Assembly: GCA_025463785.1 (NCBI GenBank)
Contig: JAODBD010000009.1
Location: forward strand, 186,001-250,000
Length of the DNA stretch: 64,000 bases
Source: Glaciihabitans sp.
GTDB taxonomy: Bacteria > Actinomycetota > Actinomycetes > Actinomycetales > Microbacteriaceae
Reading direction: 5' to 3'
Both the position numbers and the translations under genes were made by a program. The notes beneath the pieces were generated by a model. The model did no database searches. It saw only the letters and a program-made list of their open reading frames with translations, and had not been told where the DNA came from. This document shows, piece after piece, positions 36,135 through 46,249 of the stretch; position 1 is the stretch's first letter; each line of letters begins with the position of its first letter.

Positions 36135-38087
36135 CTAAGCACCCTCGGCGCGCGCGCGCACGCCAATCGAACGGCCCGAGTCGTCGGGCAGCGGACGAGC
36201 AACCGGGATGCGGCTGCCGAGCACCTGGGCAACGAGGTCACGCGCAATTTTTTGCGGGTTCAGCTCGACCAGGTCGAGGATCTCCTCGCGCGACCCGTGC
36301 GGCAGGAATTCATCCGGCAGGCCAAGCTCAGTCACGGCCGTGTCGACACCCGCAGCGCGGAGATCCTGACGGATGCGGGTGCCGATTCCTCCGACCCGGA
36401 CGCCGTCCTCGATGGTGACCACGATGCGATGATCCCGCGCCATGTCGATGACGCTTTCGGGCACCGGGACGACCCAGCGCGGATCGATCACGCTCGCACC
36501 GATCCCCTGGGCCGCCAGCCGCTCAGCGACCTGTAGCCCCAGCTCGGCCATGAGCCCCACCGTGACGATCAGGACATCCTTGTGCGGGGCCTCCCGCAGC
36601 ACATCCACGCCGTCAGCGGTGCGCCTGGTTGCCTCGAACTCTGTACCGACGCTCCCACGAGAGAATCGCACGACCGTGGGCGCATCCTCGACCGATACCG
36701 CCTCACGCAGCTCTTCGCGCAGGCGGGTCGCATCGCGGGGTGCGGCCAACCGAATGTTGGGCACGACCTGCAGGATCGCGAGGTCCCACATCCCGTGGTG
36801 GCTCGGCCCGTCGGGGCCGGTAACGCCAGCCCGGTCGAGAACGAAGGTGACGCCTGCCTTGTGAAGGGCGACATCCATGAGCACCTGGTCGAAAGCCCGG
36901 TTGATGAATGTCGCATAGAGGGCGACGACGGGATGCAGCCCGCCGAACGCGAGACCGGCGGCGGACGTAACGGCGTGCTGCTCAGCAATACCTACGTCGA
37001 ACACGCGATTCGGGAACTTCTCGGCGAACCGGTGCAGGCCGGTGGGGCGCAACATGGCCGCGGTGATTCCGACGATCCGCGGATTGTCTTCCGCGATATG
37101 CAGGATTTCGTCCGAGAAGACCGAGGTGAAAGACGGCTTGCTGGCCACCTCGACCGGCTCGCCCGTTTCCGGATCGATCTGGCCCACGGCGTGAAACTGG
37201 TCTGCGATGTCATGTACCGCGGGCTCATAGCCGCGGCCTTTTTCGGTGATCGCGTGGACGATCACGGGAGCGCCATAGTTCTTGGCCTGCTCCAGCGCCT
37301 GCTTCAGCGCCTGGATGTCGTGGCCGTGCACGGGCCCGATGTACTTGATATCGAGATTCGAGTACAGAGCTTCGTTGTTCGTAAAGCGCGAAAGGAAGCC
37401 GTGTAGACCACCACGAACGCCGCGATAGAACGCGCGCGCAGGCCCACCGAGATGCGCGAACAGGTTTCGGCTGGAGACGTGGAGATTGCGGTATGAGCGA
37501 CGAGTGCGAACCGTATTGAGGAACCGCGCCATCCCGCCGATCGTCGGCGCATAGGACCGCCCGTTGTCGTTGACCACGATGATCAGGCGGCGAGAGTTGT
37601 CGTCGCTGATGTTGTTGAGCGCCTCCCAGGTCATCCCCCCGGTGAGCGCGCCGTCACCCACGACCGCAACGACGAATCGGTCGTTCTGGCCGGTCATCGC
37701 AAAGGCGCGAGATATCCCGTCGGCCCACGACAGCGAACTCGACGCGTGCGAGCTCTCGACGATGTCATGCACAGACTCACTGCGTTGCGGATAGCCCGCG
37801 AGTCCGCCGAGCTCACGCAGGTGGCTGAAATCCTGTCGGCCAGTCAGCAGCTTGTGTACGTAGCTCTGGTGGCCGGTGTCAAAAACGATGGCATCGTGCG
37901 GCGAATTGAAGACGGAGTGAATCGCCATGGTCAACTCGACCACACCCAGATTCGGCCCCAGATGACCACCCGTCTTGGAAACCTCCGAGACGAGAAAGTC
38001 CCGGATTTCCGCCGCCAGCTCGACCAGTTGCGTTTCCGACAGTCCGTCAAGATCGCGGGGTCCGTGGATGTTCTCAAGCAGGCTCAC
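36135..38087 (-). CDS. dxs: 1-deoxy-D-xylulose-5-phosphate synthase
   Basis: 650 residues. IVFDTGHQSYVHKLLTGR, the thiamine diphosphate motif VGDGALTGGMTWEALNN, YIGPVHGHDIQALKQAL, and the central DRAGVTGPDGPSHHGMWDLA are all intact. The C-terminal transketolase domain is complete. First step of the MEP isoprenoid pathway. Alone on its strand between merR and acn; the 100-base gap on either side shows no strong terminator. Confidence 0.97.
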   Translation of the reverse strand: MSLLENIHGPRDLDGLSETQLVELAAEIRDFLVSEVSKTGGHLGPNLGVVELTMAIHSVFNSPHDAIVFDTGHQSYVHKLLTGRQDFSHLRELGGLAGYPQRSESVHDIVESSHASSSLSWADGISRAFAMTGQNDRFVVAVVGDGALTGGMTWEALNNISDDNSRRLIIVVNDNGRSYAPTIGGMARFLNTVRTRRSYRNLHVSSRNLFAHLGGPARAFYRGVRGGLHGFLSRFTNNEALYSNLDIKYIGPVHGHDIQALKQALEQAKNYGAPVIVHAITEKGRGYEPAVHDIADQFHAVGQIDPETGEPVEVASKPSFTSVFSDEILHIAEDNPRIVGITAAMLRPTGLHRFAEKFPNRVFDVGIAEQHAVTSAAGLAFGGLHPVVALYATFINRAFDQVLMDVALHKAGVTFVLDRAGVTGPDGPSHHGMWDLAILQVVPNIRLAAPRDATRLREELREAVSVEDAPTVVRFSRGSVGTEFEATRRTADGVDVLREAPHKDVLIVTVGLMAELGLQVAERLAAQGIGASVIDPRWVVPVPESVIDMARDHRIVVTIEDGVRVGGIGTRIRQDLRAAGVDTAVTELGLPDEFLPHGSREEILDLVELNPQKIARDLVAQVLGSRIPVARPLPDDSGRSIGVRARAEGA

Positions 38088-38144
38088 TCAATTACCATAC
38101 GCTTTCGAGCTCGACTCGCCGCGGGGCTTGCCCGGTGTCGCGAA

Positions 38145-40970
38145 TCAGACCAAAGACCGCAATACGTACTGCAGGATGCCGCCGTTGCGGTAGTAGTCGG
38201 CCTCACCGGGTGTATCGATCCGAAGCACGGCGTCGAACTCCACGACGGACTTGCCCGCAGGCGAGTCCGCACTCGGCTTCGCCACCACGTGCAGCGTCTT
38301 CGGGGTACGACCCTCGTTGAGCTCCTCAACACCGGTGATATCGATGATTTCCGTGCCATCGAGCCCGAGGGAATCCCAGGTCTCGCCCGCCGGGAACTGC
38401 AGTGGAAGAACCCCCATCCCGATCAGGTTCGAGCGGTGGATGCGCTCGAAGCTCTCGGTGATGACGGCCTTGACGCCGAGAAGGCTCGTACCCTTTGCCG
38501 CCCAGTCGCGCGATGATCCCGAGCCGTACTCCTTGCCACCGAGGATGACGAGCGGCGTGCCCGCGGCCTGGTAGTTCTCGCTCGCGTCATAGATGAATGA
38601 CTGCGGCCCGTCTGCTTTGGTGAAGTCGCGGGTGTAACCACCCTCAACTCCATCCAGCAGCTGGTTCTTGAGTCGGATGTTCGCGAAGGTTCCACGAATC
38701 ATTACCTCATGGTTGCCGCGACGCGAACCGTACGAGTTGTAGTCCTTGCGCTCAACGCCATGGGAATCGAGGTAGCGGCCAGCAGGGCTGTCTGCCTTGA
38801 TGTTGCCAGCAGGGCTGATGTGGTCGGTCGTGACCGAGTCGCCGAGCTTGGCGAGCACTCGAGCGCCCGTAATGCTGGCGACCGGGGTGGTTTCGATGGT
38901 CATACCGTCGAAGTACGGGGGCTTGCGGACGTAGGTCGAGTTGGCATCCCACTCGAACGTGGCACCGGTCGGCGTCGGCAGGGACCGCCACCGCTCGTCA
39001 CCGTCGAAGACGCCGGCATATTCGTGAGTGAACATGGCAGTGTCGATCGACGAATCGATGGTGGCCTGCACCTCGGCGGCATCCGGCCAGATGTCTGAAA
39101 GGAAGACGTCCTTGCCGTCCGAGCCCTGGCCAAGGGCATCCTTCTCGAAATCGAAGTTCATCGAACCGGCCAGCGCGTACGCGATGACCAGCGGCGGCGA
39201 GGCCAGGTAGTTCATCTTGACGTCGGGATTGATGCGACCCTCGAAGTTTCGGTTGCCCGAAAGCACTGCCGTGACCGCAAGATCGTTCTGGTTCACGGCC
39301 GCCGAGATCTCATCAATCAGCGGCCCGGAGTTACCGATACAGGTAGTGCAGCCATAGCCGACCGTGTAGAACCCAAGGTCTTCGAGGTAGCCGGTCAACC
39401 CCGCCTTTTCGTAGTAGTCGGTGACCACCTTGGAGCCGGGTGCGAGCGTGGTCTTGACCCACGGCTTCGACTTCAGGCCCTTTTTGCTGGCATTCCGGGC
39501 GAGGAGCCCTGCCGCGAGCATGACCGACGGGTTTGAGGTATTGGTGCAGGACGTGATGGCCGCGATAGCAACGGCGCCGTGGTCGAGGATGAAGCCCTCA
39601 CCGCTCGCGAGGCGCACCTCGGTCGGGTGCGAGGCTGTCTGGGGAGCATTGGCGGCGTGTTGGTGCTTGTGCGAGTGCTCGTGCGCAGACAGCTCGTCCT
39701 GCGATGTCAGCCCGAGCGGGTCGGATGCCGGGAACGTGCCCTCGAGAACCATATCGACCCGCGAAAGGTCATCGTCGTTCGCGTACGCCTCGAGGTCGAT
39801 CTCGAACTGGTGCTTGGCGTTACTGAGTTCGACACGGTCCTGCGGACGCTTCGGGCCCGCGATGGACGGCACGACAGTACCGAGATCCAGTTCGAGATAT
39901 TCGCTGAAGGTCGGCTCGATGGACGGGTCGTGCCAGAGCGACTGCAGCTTCGAGTAGACCTCAACCAGCTCGACCTGCTCTTCGCTGCGACCGGTCATGC
40001 GCAGATAATCGAGCGTGACGTCATCAATTGGGAACATCGCAGCAGTCGACCCGAACTCCGGGCTCATGTTGCCAATGGTTGCGCGGTTCGCGAGCGGGAC
40101 AGACGCAACGCCTGGCCCATAGAACTCGACGAACTTGCCAACCACCCCGTGCTTGCGCAGCATCTGGGTGATGGTGAGTACGACATCCGTCGCGGTGACT
40201 CCGGTCGGAATCGAGCCGGACAACTTGAAACCGACGACCTTCGGGATAAGCATCGAGACGGGCTGGCCGAGCATCGCGGCTTCTGCCTCGATGCCACCGA
40301 CGCCCCAGCCGAGTACACCCAGTCCATTGACCATCGTGGTGTGCGAATCGGTGCCGACGCAGGTGTCGGGGTAGGCCTGGAGAACGCCATTCACCTTGCG
40401 GGTGTAGGTGACTCGCGCCAGGTACTCAATGTTGACCTGGTGCACGATGCCCGTCCCCGGTGGCACGACTTTGAAGTCTTCAAACGCCGTCTGGCCCCAG
40501 CGCAGGAATTGGTAGCGTTCGCCGTTGCGCTCGTACTCAATCTCGACGTTGCGCTCGAGCGCGTTCTCGGTACCAAACAGGTCTGCGATGACGGAGTGGT
40601 CGATGACGAGCTCGGCGGGTGCGAGCGGGTTGATCTTGGTTGGGTCGCCGCCCAGGCCCGCGACCGCCTCACGCATGGTGGCGAGGTCGACGATGCACGG
40701 TACACCGGTGAAGTCCTGCATGATCACACGGGCAGGGGTGTACTGGATCTCGGTGTCGGGCTCGGCCGTCGGCACCCACGATCCAAGCGCCTCGATCTGC
40801 TGCCGGGTGACGTTCTTGCCGTCCTCCGTACGGAGGAGGTTCTCGAGCAATACCTTCAGGCTGAATGGCAGCGTGTCGTAGCCTGCGACCTTGTCGACCC
40901 GGAACACCTCGTACTCTGTCGAACCAACCTTCAGAGTGTCTCTTGCGCCGAAGCTGTTTACCGCAGTCAT
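38145..40970 (-). CDS. acn: aconitate hydratase
   Basis: 941 residues from [14 protein letters not shown]; the ATG at 40970 has a GGGAG site. [4Fe-4S] ligands in [14 protein letters not shown] and [15 protein letters not shown]. The swivel domain has [14 protein letters not shown] and the substrate-binding Arg. A His-rich insert ([10 protein letters not shown], about residue 440) is unusual and may be a metal-binding or linker segment. Interconverts citrate and isocitrate in the TCA cycle. A strong palindrome lies about 125 bases upstream. Confidence 0.97.
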   Translation of the reverse strand: MTAVNSFGARDTLKVGSTEYEVFRVDKVAGYDTLPFSLKVLLENLLRTEDGKNVTRQQIEALGSWVPTAEPDTEIQYTPARVIMQDFTGVPCIVDLATMREAVAGLGGDPTKINPLAPAELVIDHSVIADLFGTENALERNVEIEYERNGERYQFLRWGQTAFEDFKVVPPGTGIVHQVNIEYLARVTYTRKVNGVLQAYPDTCVGTDSHTTMVNGLGVLGWGVGGIEAEAAMLGQPVSMLIPKVVGFKLSGSIPTGVTATDVVLTITQMLRKHGVVGKFVEFYGPGVASVPLANRATIGNMSPEFGSTAAMFPIDDVTLDYLRMTGRSEEQVELVEVYSKLQSLWHDPSIEPTFSEYLELDLGTVVPSIAGPKRPQDRVELSNAKHQFEIDLEAYANDDDLSRVDMVLEGTFPASDPLGLTSQDELSAHEHSHKHQHAANAPQTASHPTEVRLASGEGFILDHGAVAIAAITSCTNTSNPSVMLAAGLLARNASKKGLKSKPWVKTTLAPGSKVVTDYYEKAGLTGYLEDLGFYTVGYGCTTCIGNSGPLIDEISAAVNQNDLAVTAVLSGNRNFEGRINPDVKMNYLASPPLVIAYALAGSMNFDFEKDALGQGSDGKDVFLSDIWPDAAEVQATIDSSIDTAMFTHEYAGVFDGDERWRSLPTPTGATFEWDANSTYVRKPPYFDGMTIETTPVASITGARVLAKLGDSVTTDHISPAGNIKADSPAGRYLDSHGVERKDYNSYGSRRGNHEVMIRGTFANIRLKNQLLDGVEGGYTRDFTKADGPQSFIYDASENYQAAGTPLVILGGKEYGSGSSRDWAAKGTSLLGVKAVITESFERIHRSNLIGMGVLPLQFPAGETWDSLGLDGTEIIDITGVEELNEGRTPKTLHVVAKPSADSPAGKSVVEFDAVLRIDTPGEADYYRNGGILQYVLRSLV

Positions 40971-41095
40971 GTGCCGTCTCCCTTGCTGACCTGACTCAAT
41001 ACTTGTCCCGAGCGGGACGACCTGCCAGCAAGGCAAGCCTAAGCCGCGGAGGCACGTCAGCGAGTGACCAATCGGTGAACGCCGACATCCCAAAG

Positions 41096-41113
41096 TATCT
41101 TGATATCAAGATA
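41096..41113. promoter_or_regulatory. 18-bp perfect AT-rich palindrome upstream of acn
   Basis: TATCTTGATATCAAGATA reads the same on both strands and stands out in a GC-rich region. It lies between the DUF3159 stop and the acn start, 126-143 bases before the acn ATG. Size and base content match sites of MarR-family dimers. No MarR gene is adjacent, so it could mark control of acn by a distant regulator. Confidence 0.6.
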
Positions 41114-41140
41114 AATATAGCACCATCGGGATGCGATGGA

Positions 41141-41950
41141 TCAGGCCTCGGGGTCCGTGTCACCGGCAGCAGCGCTGTCTTCTCCGTCGCCCTCGTTTTC
41201 GTCCTCATCGCCCGCTTCATCGGCGAGTGCGGCATCCCCCGCATACGCGCCGCGCACCAGGATCCACGTGACCCAGAGGAACACCGCATACAACGGAACA
41301 CTCGTGATCAACCGGACAATTCCGAGCGCCGGCACGTTATTCGCGAGGTACAGCGGCACCTCGAGCACGAGCCGGATGGCAAACAGCCCGACCCAGAGCC
41401 AAGTCGAGAGCGTCATGATTCGACGTTTGCGTCTGTCTTCCCGCCAGCCGGTCAGATCGCCGAACAGCGCGCCGACGATCACACCGATCAGGGGCCAACG
41501 GGCGATCAGGCTGGCGAGCAGGACTACGACTCCGCCAGCGTTGATGACCATCCCGAACAGGAAGTTGTTCGACGCCCGACCGGTCACCATCGTGAGCACG
41601 GCGGTGAGGGCGAGGCCGACGGCTCCGGCGATGGCGCTCGTCATCGAGGATTTCGCGCCCGCCCGCACGACGATAAACACCAACGCCACGAGAACCGGCA
41701 CGATGACCGAAACGGCCAGGTTGCCGCCCTTGGGCGTCAGGCCACCCGTCGCGAAGTAGATACCCAGGAAGGCAATACCCGGAAGCACCGATTCGACGAC
41801 GCCCCGGATGCCGCCAACGGCCCCCAGGAGCGCGCCCGCATTCGGGGTCTCCCCCGGTTTCAGCTTTCCGAGGCCGCTCTGCTGTGCCGCGGCCGCGAGG
41901 CTCTCAGCGAAGGTAGGTGCGCGCTCGTCGTCGTCGCGAGGTTCCGACAT
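41141..41950 (-). CDS. DUF3159 membrane protein
   Basis: 269 residues, six predicted helices, e.g. SVLPGIAFLGIYFATGG and WPLIGVIVGALFGDLTGWRE followed by the basic loop RRKRRIMTLSTWLWVGLFAI. The acidic C-terminal tail (DEAGDEDENEGDGED) is low complexity. Actinobacterial family of unknown function, conserved next to DUF3710 and dut. Confidence 0.9.
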   Translation of the reverse strand: MSEPRDDDERAPTFAESLAAAAQQSGLGKLKPGETPNAGALLGAVGGIRGVVESVLPGIAFLGIYFATGGLTPKGGNLAVSVIVPVLVALVFIVVRAGAKSSMTSAIAGAVGLALTAVLTMVTGRASNNFLFGMVINAGGVVVLLASLIARWPLIGVIVGALFGDLTGWREDRRKRRIMTLSTWLWVGLFAIRLVLEVPLYLANNVPALGIVRLITSVPLYAVFLWVTWILVRGAYAGDAALADEAGDEDENEGDGEDSAAAGDTDPEA

Positions 41951-41953
41951 CCT

Positions 41954-42565
41954 CTAAACGTCCGTCGAGGTTGCGGGGATGTGGAGCGGAATCAGGTCGC
42001 GAGGCGGCATGGGAGTGGTACCACGCACCACGACGACGCTGCGGAAAACATCCTCTATCTGCGCTGCCGCTTCGGCATTGACCGTGCCCTCGCCGGAGAT
42101 GACGCCACGCAGGAACCACCGAGGCCCATCGACACCGACAAAGCGGACCAGACGCGAACCTTCCTGTCCACCCAGGCTCGCGGGAATTTGGGCAAGCACC
42201 TCAGGACCGAATGGACCGTCAGCGATCTGAGTCGTGCCGCCCTGCTTCTGAATTTGATCGACGATCTGATCGCGGATCTCGCGCCACAGCCCGCTCGTCC
42301 GCGGTGCGGCAAAGGGCTGAATCTGGAGAGTCGAACCGGCATAGTCCATGCCGACGGCGACGACCCGCTGCGTCCCCTCTTCGACCTCAAGCCGAAGTTG
42401 GAGGTCCTGGCGGGGTACGACCTTCACTCCCCCAAGATCGACGTAGGGGCGAACCGCGTTCGCCTCGCTGTCATCGAGCGGCCCCGCGATGTGGCGGTCG
42501 GCCGGAGCGGACTTCGGCTCCTCGTAGGTCTCATCATCGACACCATTGTCAAAATCGCTCATCAT
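41954..42565 (-). CDS. DUF3710 family protein
   Basis: 203 residues with an acidic N-terminus. The core QLRLEVEEGTQRVVAVGMDY, LQIQPFAAPRTSGLWREIRD and GTTQIADGPFGPEVLAQIP is typical. Unknown function; conserved in actinobacteria between dut and DUF3159. Its start overlaps the dut stop by 4 bases. Confidence 0.9.
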   Translation of the reverse strand: MMSDFDNGVDDETYEEPKSAPADRHIAGPLDDSEANAVRPYVDLGGVKVVPRQDLQLRLEVEEGTQRVVAVGMDYAGSTLQIQPFAAPRTSGLWREIRDQIVDQIQKQGGTTQIADGPFGPEVLAQIPASLGGQEGSRLVRFVGVDGPRWFLRGVISGEGTVNAEAAAQIEDVFRSVVVVRGTTPMPPRDLIPLHIPATSTDV

Positions 42566-43017
42566 TGGGCTCCTGACTGGGATGTTGTGTAGCCGGTCGA
42601 GCCGAATCCGCCGTCCGCGCGATGACTGCCCGGCAGCCTCTCGACCTCGACGAAACGCGCACGCACGACGGGCTGCACAACTATCTGTGCGATGCGATCG
42701 CCAATCTCAACAGAATACGGCTCTGACCTGTCCGTGTTCAGGAGAATGACGCGGATCTCGCCGCGGTATCCCGCGTCGACGGTGCCGGGGGTATTCACGA
42801 TCGTGATGCCGTGCTTGAGGGCGAGCCCACTGCGGGGAACGACAAATGCGACGTAGCCATCCGGGAGGGCAATGGAAACGCCCGTTCCGATGGCCATGCG
42901 CTGGCCCGGAGCCAGCGTCACCGCCTCTGCTGCATGCAGGTCGGCCCCGGCATCACCCGGATGTGCGTACTCGGGCACCTGCCCTGACGAAATGAGAACC
43001 TCAATCGCTTCGGTCAC
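42562..43017 (-). CDS. dut: dUTP diphosphatase
   Basis: 151 residues, trimeric dUTPase. Motifs in order: AHPGDAGADLHAAEA, PRSGLALKHGI (motif 2), VDAGYRGEIRVILLN (motif 3), GDRIAQIVVQPV (motif 4), and the C-terminal GSHRADGGFGSTG (motif 5). Removes dUTP and supplies dUMP. First gene of the dut-DUF3710-DUF3159 transcript. Confidence 0.97.
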   Translation of the reverse strand: MTEAIEVLISSGQVPEYAHPGDAGADLHAAEAVTLAPGQRMAIGTGVSIALPDGYVAFVVPRSGLALKHGITIVNTPGTVDAGYRGEIRVILLNTDRSEPYSVEIGDRIAQIVVQPVVRARFVEVERLPGSHRADGGFGSTGYTTSQSGAQ

Positions 43018-43055
43018 GTGTCGAGGGTAGTGCAGAAGTCTGGTGCAATAGAGCC

Positions 43056-43502
43056 ATGCTGATTTATCGCGAGCGGTTGTTTCCAGGGCCGTGGATCTTC
43101 CTCATGTGTGCTCTGGTGATCCCGGCAAGCCTGCTCGTCTTCCTACCGATCAACTTCGAGCTGGGAGTGATCTGCGCGGCCGTCCTCTACATCGCGATCG
43201 TGGTGCTGCTCATCATCGGCTCGCCTCAGGTTGAAGTGACCGAACATTCGCTGGTCGCCGGCCGCGCCACGTTGCCGCTCGCCAACGTGGGAGAAGCGAC
43301 CGGCTTCGTCGGCAAAGAGGCCACGGCAGAGCGCGGGCCAAGACTGGATGCGCGCGCCTGGCTCGTCATCCGTGGCTGGATCTCACCGGTCGTGAAGGTC
43401 GTCGTCAACGACGCGACCGATCCGGCACCGTACTGGCTGGTATCGACCCGCAACCCGAGCGAGCTCGTCGCGGCGCTGTCGAAGGCACGAGCCCGCCCCT
43501 GA
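43056..43502 (+). CDS. DUF3093 membrane protein
   Basis: 148 residues. Two N-terminal helices (PWIFLMCALVIPASLLVFLP and LGVICAAVLYIAIVVLLIIG), then a PH-like soluble domain ending NDATDPAPYWLVSTRNPSEL. Family of unknown function, divergent from dut across actinobacteria (as in M. tuberculosis Rv2698/dut). Confidence 0.9.
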   Translation: MLIYRERLFPGPWIFLMCALVIPASLLVFLPINFELGVICAAVLYIAIVVLLIIGSPQVEVTEHSLVAGRATLPLANVGEATGFVGKEATAERGPRLDARAWLVIRGWISPVVKVVVNDATDPAPYWLVSTRNPSELVAALSKARARP

Positions 43503-43506
43503 AGGC

Positions 43507-43540
43507 AGTGCGCGCTGCGCTACGGGTTAGGCCGCGCACT
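43507..43540. terminator. inverted repeat between DUF3093 and DUF4193
   Basis: AGTGCGCG (43507-43514) pairs with CGCGCACT (43533-43540). It spans the convergent stop codons and overlaps the last codons of the DUF4193 gene. Likely bidirectional; the 18-base loop makes it moderate. Confidence 0.45.
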
Positions 43541-43820
43541 CCATGCAGATCGGACCAAGCTTCTCTTCGTGGTCCAGCTGGGAGCGGTGCTTCACGAGAA
43601 AACAACTCACGCAGGTGAATTCATCAGCCTGCGGCGGCAGGACGACCACGTCGAGATCAAGATCTGAGAGATCCTGGCCAGCGAGTTCGAAACTGCCTGG
43701 GTTGTCTGCGTCATCGACATCGACCTGGCCAGACATCTTGTCTGGGACGCGCTCCTTGAGTGCCTCGATGCTCTCGGAGTCATCGTCGGTCTTGCGGGGT
43801 GCGTCGTAATCGGTTGCCAT
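43527..43820 (-). CDS. DUF4193 family protein
   Basis: 97 residues from MATDYDAPRKTDDDSES. Acidic, with a C-terminal zinc-ribbon-like pair of Cys motifs, FTCVSCFLVKHRSQL and ICMECAA. Actinobacterial family of unknown function (M. tuberculosis Rv2699c type). An upstream in-frame start would add 27 unconserved residues and was rejected. Confidence 0.92.
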   Translation of the reverse strand: MATDYDAPRKTDDDSESIEALKERVPDKMSGQVDVDDADNPGSFELAGQDLSDLDLDVVVLPPQADEFTCVSCFLVKHRSQLDHEEKLGPICMECAA

Positions 43821-44022
43821 GCCCATCCACTTCTTTGGCGTCTTTAGTATCGAAATCGGCGGCCACAGTTTGCATGAATGGGAGCCGAATAGCAAACCCA
43901 AAACTTATGCTCGGGATCTGCCGGGTGATGTAACTTGCGGCACGCCCGGTCTATTCCCCGGATTACCCCCAAACTCGTGTCATTCTTGACCAGAATCTTG
44001 AGCCAGCCGGAGGGCTTTGACT

Positions 44023-45069
44023 ATGCAGGACCTACGCGTAATCGGTGTAGAAAACGGATCGCTCCTCGTAGCCGACGACGATGGCAAACGCTACAGGATC
44101 GATGTTGACGAAGTCCTGCACGCCGGGCTGCGTCCCAAGGTCAATGAAGTGACGAGCGCTCACAAGCTGGCGCCGCGGGAGATTCAGGCGCATATTCGCG
44201 CTGGAATGTCGGCGGAGGATGTCGCGGCGATAACGGGCGTCTCTCTCGAACACATTCAGAAATTCGAAGGCCCGGTTCTTGCCGAGCGGGAGTATGTAGT
44301 CGAAAGCGCGCTCGGAGTCCCCGTGCACACGGCGCTCGAGACCGACCCCCTCGCCGCGGGTGCGACGTTCGGCTCCGTCATCCGGGAGCGCCTTGCGGAT
44401 CTCGGCGCCATGGGTGAACGCTGGGCGAGCTGGAAGGAACTCGGTGCTGGCTGGGTTGTCAAGCTGTCGTTCACGGCCAACCAGATCGACCATGATGCTC
44501 GTTGGCGGTTCGATCCCAAGAAACTTGCGCTCGATCCTATGAACAACGAAGCGATCACGCTGTCACAGCAGGGTGAGTCGACGGGCGTGCTCATTCCTCG
44601 GCTGCGTGCGGTACACCCTGACGAGCGCCAGCCCGATGCAACCCGCTTCGACAGCGGAGCCTTCGATCTGAGCGAAGCGGGGGCACCGGAGGCACGCACC
44701 CGGCTTGAGCCAGGATCCCGAAACTCCACTCAGCCCATCCCGGAATTGCCCGCCGAGATGAATCAGACAGCAGATCTTCTCGAGGCACTTCGGCGCCGAC
44801 GTGGCGAACGCGAATCGGCCGCATTTGAGGACGAGACTCCAACTATTTCGCCGATGCATCCCTCCACCGGCAGCATTCGCATCGTCAGCGTTCCGCTTGA
44901 TGTGCCCTCGGCAGAGAACCAGAAGGGTGACGACGACCCGGATGGCAGGCGCAAGACCGCCCCGCAGCCAACCCTGCCGCAGGCTGGCAAGTCTCGCAAG
45001 GGAAGGCAGGCGATGCCGAGCTGGGACGAAATCGTCTTCGGGGCTCGCCCGGATGACGACCTGGCCTAA
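44023..45069 (+). CDS. sepH: septation protein SepH
   Basis: 348 residues from ATG 44023, with GGAGGG 8 bases upstream. The N-terminal DUF3071 domain (MQDLRVIGVENGSLLVADDD, then AHKLAPREIQAHIRAGMSAE and a helix-turn-helix VAAITGVSLEHIQKFEGPVL) is followed by a disordered Pro/Glu-rich C-terminal half. In Streptomyces and mycobacteria SepH binds FtsZ and promotes its assembly. Confidence 0.93.
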   Translation: MQDLRVIGVENGSLLVADDDGKRYRIDVDEVLHAGLRPKVNEVTSAHKLAPREIQAHIRAGMSAEDVAAITGVSLEHIQKFEGPVLAEREYVVESALGVPVHTALETDPLAAGATFGSVIRERLADLGAMGERWASWKELGAGWVVKLSFTANQIDHDARWRFDPKKLALDPMNNEAITLSQQGESTGVLIPRLRAVHPDERQPDATRFDSGAFDLSEAGAPEARTRLEPGSRNSTQPIPELPAEMNQTADLLEALRRRRGERESAAFEDETPTISPMHPSTGSIRIVSVPLDVPSAENQKGDDDPDGRRKTAPQPTLPQAGKSRKGRQAMPSWDEIVFGARPDDDLA

Positions 45070-45097
45070 GCAGGCTCGGCCCGCGCGGCCACCATTG

Positions 45098-46237
45098 TCA
45101 GCGGGCGAAGACACCAAACCTGAGCAGCGGAATCTGAAGCTCGGCTGGCGACCAGGAGCCGTGCTGCCCGACCATGGCACGACTGCTCGGTTTTGACGTT
45201 CTGGTGTCGTAGTACGCAACGTTCTTGCGTGCCGCGACCAACAAATCGCCAATTCGCGGCTCGACCTCCGGCGCAACCTCGCCGAACCAGCCGGCTTCGA
45301 TTGCCTCCGAGCGGGTCGCGACCCAGGCGCGATCGGACTCGGATTCCCGCCACAGATCGATGAGCGCCTCGCGATCCCCGGCATCCAGCTCGCCCTCGAA
45401 GTAGAGCTGCAGGCATCGCGGTTCCCCGCCGACAAATCGGATGCCTGCGACGAGCTCAGGTGCCGAGTCGATCAGCACGTGCGAGCGGGCTGGCACATCG
45501 ACGGCGCCGTGATCCGCTGTAACCAGCAGTCCATCGGTCGGACCGAGTGCGCCGACCAACAACCGCGCGGCAGCATCGACCTCATCGAGGCGGTGGGTCC
45601 ACTCGGGCGACTCCCAGCCCCTGGCGTGTGCTGCCACGTCGAGTTCTGGCACGTAGAGGTAGAGCAGTCCCGGGGCGCCCGGCTCGCGCAACCAACTCCT
45701 GGCTGCCTCGAATCTGTCGGCTATGGATGCGGCGGCTCGGTACGTCGCTCCCCGCAGCACCGCCTGCGTGAATCCGGAGTCACGATAGCGAGCCGGTCCG
45801 ACCGCGACTGCCTGGAAGCCGAGCTCAGATGCGTGTTCGAACACCGTGCGCTGGCGCTGCCAGGTCAGCGGATCCAACCCAGCATCCCATCCGGACAGCT
45901 GGTTGACGAGCCTGTCGTTGGCTGCATCGAGAACCGAGTAGCCGACGAGCCCATGCTGACCCGGGGCGGTACCGGTCGTCAGGGTTGCGAGCGCCGACGC
46001 TGTCGTAGTCGGAAAAACCGAGTCGATTGTTGCACGCGGGTTCAGCGCACCGACGAGTGTCCTGGCGTGCCCCGCCCGCGCCTTCAGTGCGGCCGCACCG
46101 AGACCATCCACCAGAACGAGGACGACGCGTGTTGCCAGCGGCAGCTGCATCCTGTTCTCCACAGATTGCAGCGCGGCGAGGCAACTGGGCAACACGTCGG
46201 CAAGGCTGATCCGGTCTCGATTTGGCGCCGGTAACAT
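45098..46237 (-). CDS. alkaline-phosphatase-superfamily nucleotide pyrophosphatase/phosphodiesterase
   Basis: 379 residues. VVLVLVDGLGAAALK (first metal Asp), SVFPTTTASALATLTTG (nucleophile Thr), LYVPELDVAAHARGWESPEW (Asp, His) and LLVTADHGAVDVP (Asp, His) give the complete NPP-type active site. No signal peptide, so cytoplasmic. Its start is only 12 bases from the divergent parC start; a -10-like TAGGAT overlaps the parC ATG, suggesting a leaderless transcript. Confidence 0.9.
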   Translation of the reverse strand: MLPAPNRDRISLADVLPSCLAALQSVENRMQLPLATRVVLVLVDGLGAAALKARAGHARTLVGALNPRATIDSVFPTTTASALATLTTGTAPGQHGLVGYSVLDAANDRLVNQLSGWDAGLDPLTWQRQRTVFEHASELGFQAVAVGPARYRDSGFTQAVLRGATYRAAASIADRFEAARSWLREPGAPGLLYLYVPELDVAAHARGWESPEWTHRLDEVDAAARLLVGALGPTDGLLVTADHGAVDVPARSHVLIDSAPELVAGIRFVGGEPRCLQLYFEGELDAGDREALIDLWRESESDRAWVATRSEAIEAGWFGEVAPEVEPRIGDLLVAARKNVAYYDTRTSKPSSRAMVGQHGSWSPAELQIPLLRFGVFAR

Positions 46238-46249
46238 GGGGGCAATCCT

